Assembly: GCA_036322835.1 (NCBI GenBank) | Contig: AP027304.1 | Span: 434,001 to 498,000, forward strand | DNA length: 64,000 bases | Source: Tenuifilaceae bacterium CYCD | Lineage (GTDB): Bacteria > Bacteroidota > Bacteroidia > Bacteroidales > Tenuifilaceae | Reading direction: 5' to 3' | Part shown: positions 61,523 through 64,000 of the stretch, piece after piece | Layout of the letters: every line of letters begins with the position of its first letter | Position numbering within the stretch: the first letter of the stretch is position 1 | Program-made: the position numbers and the translations under genes | Notes under the pieces: generated by a model | The model's input: the letters and a program-made list of their open reading frames with translations, nothing else | Told to the model about the DNA's origin: nothing | Databases searched by the model: none

Positions 61523-62665
61523 ATGAGCAGACTATTGAAACGAATAATTTTTATTTCATGTGTATTTGCCTTACTGGCAGGCCTTTTTGCAATTTTTATT
61601 TATTCAATACCAGAACCTCCTGTTGGAGACGTAGAGTATGCTCTTGTATCTTTACAACAAGCATCACAATCCAAAGCCCAACGTTACTCCAGTAAATTAT
61701 ACAAGGCCGCCAAGGCCAACTATGACTCTGCTATGGTACACTGGCAGCGTCAAAACAAAAAATTCATCCTTTTTAGAGACTACTCCAAGGTTACCAAGTT
61801 TGCCAAAAAATCAGCCGAGAGTGCTAAAAAAGCAACCAAAAATTCCAGCAAACTCTCCAAAAACCTTGTGGTTTCGGTTAAGGATAAAATTGTTTCGATG
61901 AATAGTTTAATTGATAATGTGGATAAACTTTTCAACAAACTTCCTCTACCGAACGATATCGTAAACAAAATATCAAAAGGTCGAATGCTGCTCCGCGAGT
62001 CGGAACTCGACTTTGAAAAAGGAGATTACCTGAAAGCCAACAGCAAAATTGAGACAGCTGAGGACATGCTATTATCGTCCTACAAAAGAACTTTTGACGA
62101 TCTTGAGGAGTATTTTTCATCCCAACCATACTGGCGCAGACTAGTTAACAACACAATAGAAAATTCACGTAAAAATCAATCCACCGCGGTAATTGTTGAT
62201 AAGTTTGCACGAAAACTATACATCTACCAATCTGGAGAAAAAAAATATGAGTACGAGGTTGAATTCGGTAAAAACTGGATGGGACGAAAAAGGTTAAAGG
62301 GAGACAAGGCCACACCCGAAGGTATTTACTTGGTTAAAACCAAAATTCCCTCAAACAAAACAAAATACTATAGAGCGCTACTGCTTAATTACCCCAATAG
62401 CGATGATATTGAGCGTTTCAATCGTGAAAAGGCGAATGGAACACTGCCTCGCAATGCTCAAATAGGCGGATTAATTGAAATACATGGGAACGGTGGAAAG
62501 GGAACCAACTGGACCGATGGTTGTGTAGCACTAACCGATTCCAACATGCTAAAAATCTACAATTTTATTCAGGTAGGAACACCTGTTGTAATTGTTGGTT
62601 CAATTGCTGATTTTAATAGTATTGCCAGCAATTATAACTTAAAGAGGATATCGAAAAGAGGTTAA
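61523..62665 (+). CDS. L,D-transpeptidase (YkuD) with membrane anchor and helical domain
   Basis: A 380-residue protein. An N-terminal anchor (IIFISCVFALLAGLFAIFIYSI) leads to a helical region of about 35-210 with features like those of the preceding lipoprotein (YSSKLYKAAKANYDSAM...FAKKSAESAKKATKNSSKL...FEKGDYLKANSKIETAED). The YkuD domain (about 220-360) has the signature LIEIHGNGGKGTNWTDGCVAL with nucleophile Cys334. Such enzymes cross-link peptidoglycan via meso-DAP, or attach proteins to it. Its stop and the next ATG are one base apart, so the two transpeptidases are co-translated. The helical region may bind the lipoprotein or the cell wall. Confidence 0.9.
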   Translation: MSRLLKRIIFISCVFALLAGLFAIFIYSIPEPPVGDVEYALVSLQQASQSKAQRYSSKLYKAAKANYDSAMVHWQRQNKKFILFRDYSKVTKFAKKSAESAKKATKNSSKLSKNLVVSVKDKIVSMNSLIDNVDKLFNKLPLPNDIVNKISKGRMLLRESELDFEKGDYLKANSKIETAEDMLLSSYKRTFDDLEEYFSSQPYWRRLVNNTIENSRKNQSTAVIVDKFARKLYIYQSGEKKYEYEVEFGKNWMGRKRLKGDKATPEGIYLVKTKIPSNKTKYYRALLLNYPNSDDIERFNREKANGTLPRNAQIGGLIEIHGNGGKGTNWTDGCVALTDSNMLKIYNFIQVGTPVVIVGSIADFNSIASNYNLKRISKRG

Positions 62666-62666
62666 T

Positions 62667-63383
62667 ATGGGACAGACAATTGATAAAGAGAATATTGGTA
62701 TTGAGCCTGAATCTACAAAGAAAAGAACAGCTCTAAGCATAGTTTTGGGAATATCTTCAAGTTTGCTTTTTGTTGCAGCATTGTTTCTTTTTACATTATA
62801 CGCTCTTTCAGGAATAAAAGAAGCGTATCTTAAAACTAAGAAGGCACAAATTGTTGATTCAACAACCATTGATAAAAAATACTGCGCAAAACTTGATAAT
62901 CTGATCAAGAAAAACTATCAGAAATACCAAGAGCTAACCCCTAATCAACCATACATTGTTGTAAACACAACCTACAACAGGTTTAAACTTTATAAAAACA
63001 AAAAATTAACTCGCGAGGGTTTTTGTAGCACAGGAAGTTATACGTTGCTCAAAAGCCACGACAAACGCCAATGGATATTTAAAACTCCTAGGGGGCTATA
63101 TAAAATCCTAGGTAAAGTAACAAAACCCGTTTGGAGAAGACCCGATTGGTCGTTTGTGGAGGAAGGACTTCCTATTCCTGCCGAGAATGATCCAGTACGC
63201 TGGGAGGCTGGCGTGTTAGGCGATTATGCGCTAAGCATTGGCGATGGATACTTAATTCACGGCACCATATACAAGCGATTCCTTGGAATGCCTGTAACCC
63301 ATGGATGCATAAGAATGAACGACGAGGATCTTGAGGTGGTATTCAAAACACTCGACTTCGGCTCAAAGGTTTATATTTACTGA
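62667..63383 (+). CDS. L,D-transpeptidase (YkuD), second
   Basis: A 238-residue protein with a short N-terminal cytoplasmic part, one membrane segment (SIVLGISSSLLFVAALFLFTLYAL) and a YkuD domain. The signature reads YLIHGTIYKRFLGMPVTHGCIRM, with nucleophile Cys214 and the catalytic histidine in THG. It lacks the helical region of the first transpeptidase. Its start is one nucleotide after the stop of that gene. Two adjacent enzymes of one class suggest division of labour, for example cross-linking and protein attachment. Confidence 0.91.
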   Translation: MGQTIDKENIGIEPESTKKRTALSIVLGISSSLLFVAALFLFTLYALSGIKEAYLKTKKAQIVDSTTIDKKYCAKLDNLIKKNYQKYQELTPNQPYIVVNTTYNRFKLYKNKKLTREGFCSTGSYTLLKSHDKRQWIFKTPRGLYKILGKVTKPVWRRPDWSFVEEGLPIPAENDPVRWEAGVLGDYALSIGDGYLIHGTIYKRFLGMPVTHGCIRMNDEDLEVVFKTLDFGSKVYIY

Positions 63384-63399
63384 TAATGGCTACTGAATT

Positions 63400-64000
63400 A
63401 TGAAAAAAGTTAAGATATTGCTCATCATATTGGCATTAATCCTTTTGCTAATAATCTCCTACATATCTGTTCTGGAAATTTTATCAGTAAACCGCGCCAT
63501 CGATGAGTTTAACAATAAATTTGTAACTGAAGAAGTAAAAAGTAACATCGAATATCTGTCAACGTCCGATTCTACAGTGATGGACAATCAGTTTCGTCTT
63601 GCCTACCTATCATCTCAACTTATAGCAGCAAAATCAGATTCTATAATACTTCTCCTCAACTTCCCCGATAGCACTGCCGATTTAATGATCAAAGGCGTTG
63701 TTGTACATTCCGCCAGAATCGAAACCTATAAGTTAAGCCGATTTATTGATGCGGTTGACCAGTTGGCCCTACTCAAAATGCTATCTACCCCGCTTCAGGT
63801 TAACAAGCATAAATCTACAATTCGCAAAGTTCCCTTAATGGTAAAAATTGCCCCCAAGGATACTTCGGAGTACACTCCAGATGTTGTTCCCGATACTACC
63901 GACATTGATGCGGTAAACTATATTTTCGAAACCAACGCTGGCATACAGTTCTATTTTTACGAGAGTAATCCAAAAGAATCGGAGGATGGGCTAAAACAAT
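63400..64000 (+). CDS. Membrane-anchored protein of unknown function (3' end outside window)
   Basis: An open frame from the ATG at 63400 runs to the window edge (200 codons). It starts MKKVKILLIILALILLLIISYISVLEIL, a single N-terminal membrane anchor, followed by a polar extracytoplasmic part with IIKGVVVHSARIETYKLSRF-like segments and acidic regions (EYTPDVVPDTTDIDAV). No known domain is recognised. It lies 16 nt after the second L,D-transpeptidase on the same strand and looks like part of the same operon. The function cannot be predicted. Confidence 0.78.
   Translation, partial: MKKVKILLIILALILLLIISYISVLEILSVNRAIDEFNNKFVTEEVKSNIEYLSTSDSTVMDNQFRLAYLSSQLIAAKSDSIILLLNFPDSTADLMIKGVVVHSARIETYKLSRFIDAVDQLALLKMLSTPLQVNKHKSTIRKVPLMVKIAPKDTSEYTPDVVPDTTDIDAVNYIFETNAGIQFYFYESNPKESEDGLKQ

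Overview
The window reads as a chromosomal segment of a Bacteroidota bacterium, most likely of the order Bacteroidales or a close relative. The reasons are a type IX secretion sorting domain, a PorE-like OmpA protein, a MurF-alanine racemase fusion, a type III glutamine synthetase, a CarboxypepD_reg-type TonB receptor, a DUF5686 protein, and many upstream boxes matching the Bacteroidota -7 consensus TAnnTTTG. The futalosine-pathway gene mqnE argues against Bacteroides itself. Coding density is high, GC is moderate to low, and no intergenic gap exceeds 300 bases. I see no tRNA, rRNA, CRISPR array, prophage or plasmid hallmark.

Layout. 1-5.1 kb: the end of an ABC-F ATPase, a PPi-type phosphofructokinase, and divergently murF/alr. 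5.1-9.3 kb: a Crp/Fnr regulator, then an operon of an outer-membrane barrel, nadE and an SBF-like transporter. 9.4-14.6 kb: ispE, then tgt, an LptF/G permease, an acyl-CoA carboxylase beta subunit and its biotin carrier. 14.8-17.4 kb: a BlaI/BlaR-type pair with two visible operator-like boxes. 17.5-25.5 kb: a glycosyltransferase, ECF sigma factor, rsmG, rpmH, mqnE, then a PASTA protein, a T9SS cargo protein and an RluA-family pseudouridine synthase.

25.5-32.8 kb holds the clearest recent event. An IS1595-family element has split a Crp/Fnr gene, and removing the element plus one 10-bp repeat restores an intact 232-residue frame. An Rrf2 regulator follows the broken gene, and a porin-pstSCAB phosphate operon is divergent from it. 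33-43.4 kb: a membrane spermidine-synthase-like protein, a TonB receptor, ddl, a secreted TPR-caspase protein, a DUF454 protein and two CDGSH iron-sulfur proteins. 43.6-52 kb: glnN, a PorE-like OmpA protein, a small secreted protein, purM, prfA and pyrF. 52-60.6 kb is one probable five-gene minus-strand operon: hybrid histidine kinase, M28 peptidase fused to an outer-membrane barrel, lipoprotein C26 amidotransferase, DUF5686 protein and a small lipoprotein.

60.8-64 kb is the part I find most suggestive as an undescribed system. A helical, apparently highly expressed lipoprotein ending in Lys-Lys is followed, after a strong terminator, by two L,D-transpeptidases. The first transpeptidase carries a helical region resembling the lipoprotein. 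A truncated membrane-anchored protein follows. The arrangement recalls the link between Braun's lipoprotein and L,D-transpeptidases, and could be an outer-membrane-to-peptidoglycan tether. This is inference. Gene functions are assigned by reading motifs; no database search was run.
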